A stretch of DNA of 13,405 bases from contig CAAGMF010000025.1 in assembly GCA_900770895.1 (NCBI GenBank), positions 1 to 13,405 of the forward strand. Reading direction: 5' to 3'. Shown in pieces: positions 13,404-13,405 of this stretch. The notes below the pieces were generated by a model. The model searched no databases and was not told where the DNA came from. It was given only the letters and a program-made list of their open reading frames with translations. Numbering within the stretch: position 1 is the first letter of the stretch; every line of letters starts with the position of its first letter. The position numbers were made by a program, and so were the translations under genes. Origin of the DNA: an uncultured Mitsuokella sp. (GTDB lineage Bacteria > Bacillota > Negativicutes > Selenomonadales > Selenomonadaceae).

Positions 13404-13405
13404 GA

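Overview
The window looks like chromosomal DNA of an anaerobic Firmicute, most likely a Negativicute of the Selenomonas/Mitsuokella/Megamonas type. This is inference: it rests on the moderately GC-rich housekeeping genes, strong AGGAGG-type ribosome sites, a free-standing OadA-type carboxyltransferase without a biotin domain, and an FMN-riboswitch-controlled ribD-ribE-ribBA operon. No rRNA, tRNA or other species marker is present.

Layout, left to right. (1) 1-155: right end of an ISL3-family insertion sequence (last 39 residues of the transposase plus the terminal inverted repeat). (2) 156-391: leader with an extended -10 promoter. (3) 392-6533: a complete type I restriction-modification operon, hsdM-hsdS-hsdR, coupled by overlaps or very short gaps; hsdS is clearly more AT-rich than its partners. 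(4) 6588-7289: a class I glutamine-amidotransferase-like (peptidase C26) hydrolase on the same strand, ending in a bidirectional terminator. (5) On the minus strand, 7367-8746: carboxyltransferase (OadA/PycB type) with a near-consensus promoter, and 8941-9717: a short-chain dehydrogenase. (6) 9783-9856: closely spaced divergent promoters for the dehydrogenase and the rib operon. (7) 9872-10063: FMN riboswitch and its intrinsic terminator. (8) 10131-13403: ribD, ribE and ribBA, with a 156-bp composite inverted repeat between ribE and ribBA. The window stops two bases after ribBA; ribH would be expected next but is not visible.

How the parts work together. HsdM, HsdS and HsdR would form one methylase/restriction complex whose DNA target is set by the two recognition domains of HsdS. 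The IS end and the base-composition contrast suggest the left third was acquired horizontally. The rib genes supply most of riboflavin synthesis: RibA and RibB activities from GTP and ribulose-5-phosphate, RibD deaminase/reductase, and RibE riboflavin synthase. The leader senses FMN and should switch transcription off when FMN is plentiful.

I found no clearly novel biological system. The points most worth following up are the composite inverted repeat before ribBA, the two-layer control of the rib leader (terminator plus a hairpin covering the ribD ribosome site), the 9-bp inverted repeat around the oadA promoter, and the sharp codon-use shift inside ribBA.
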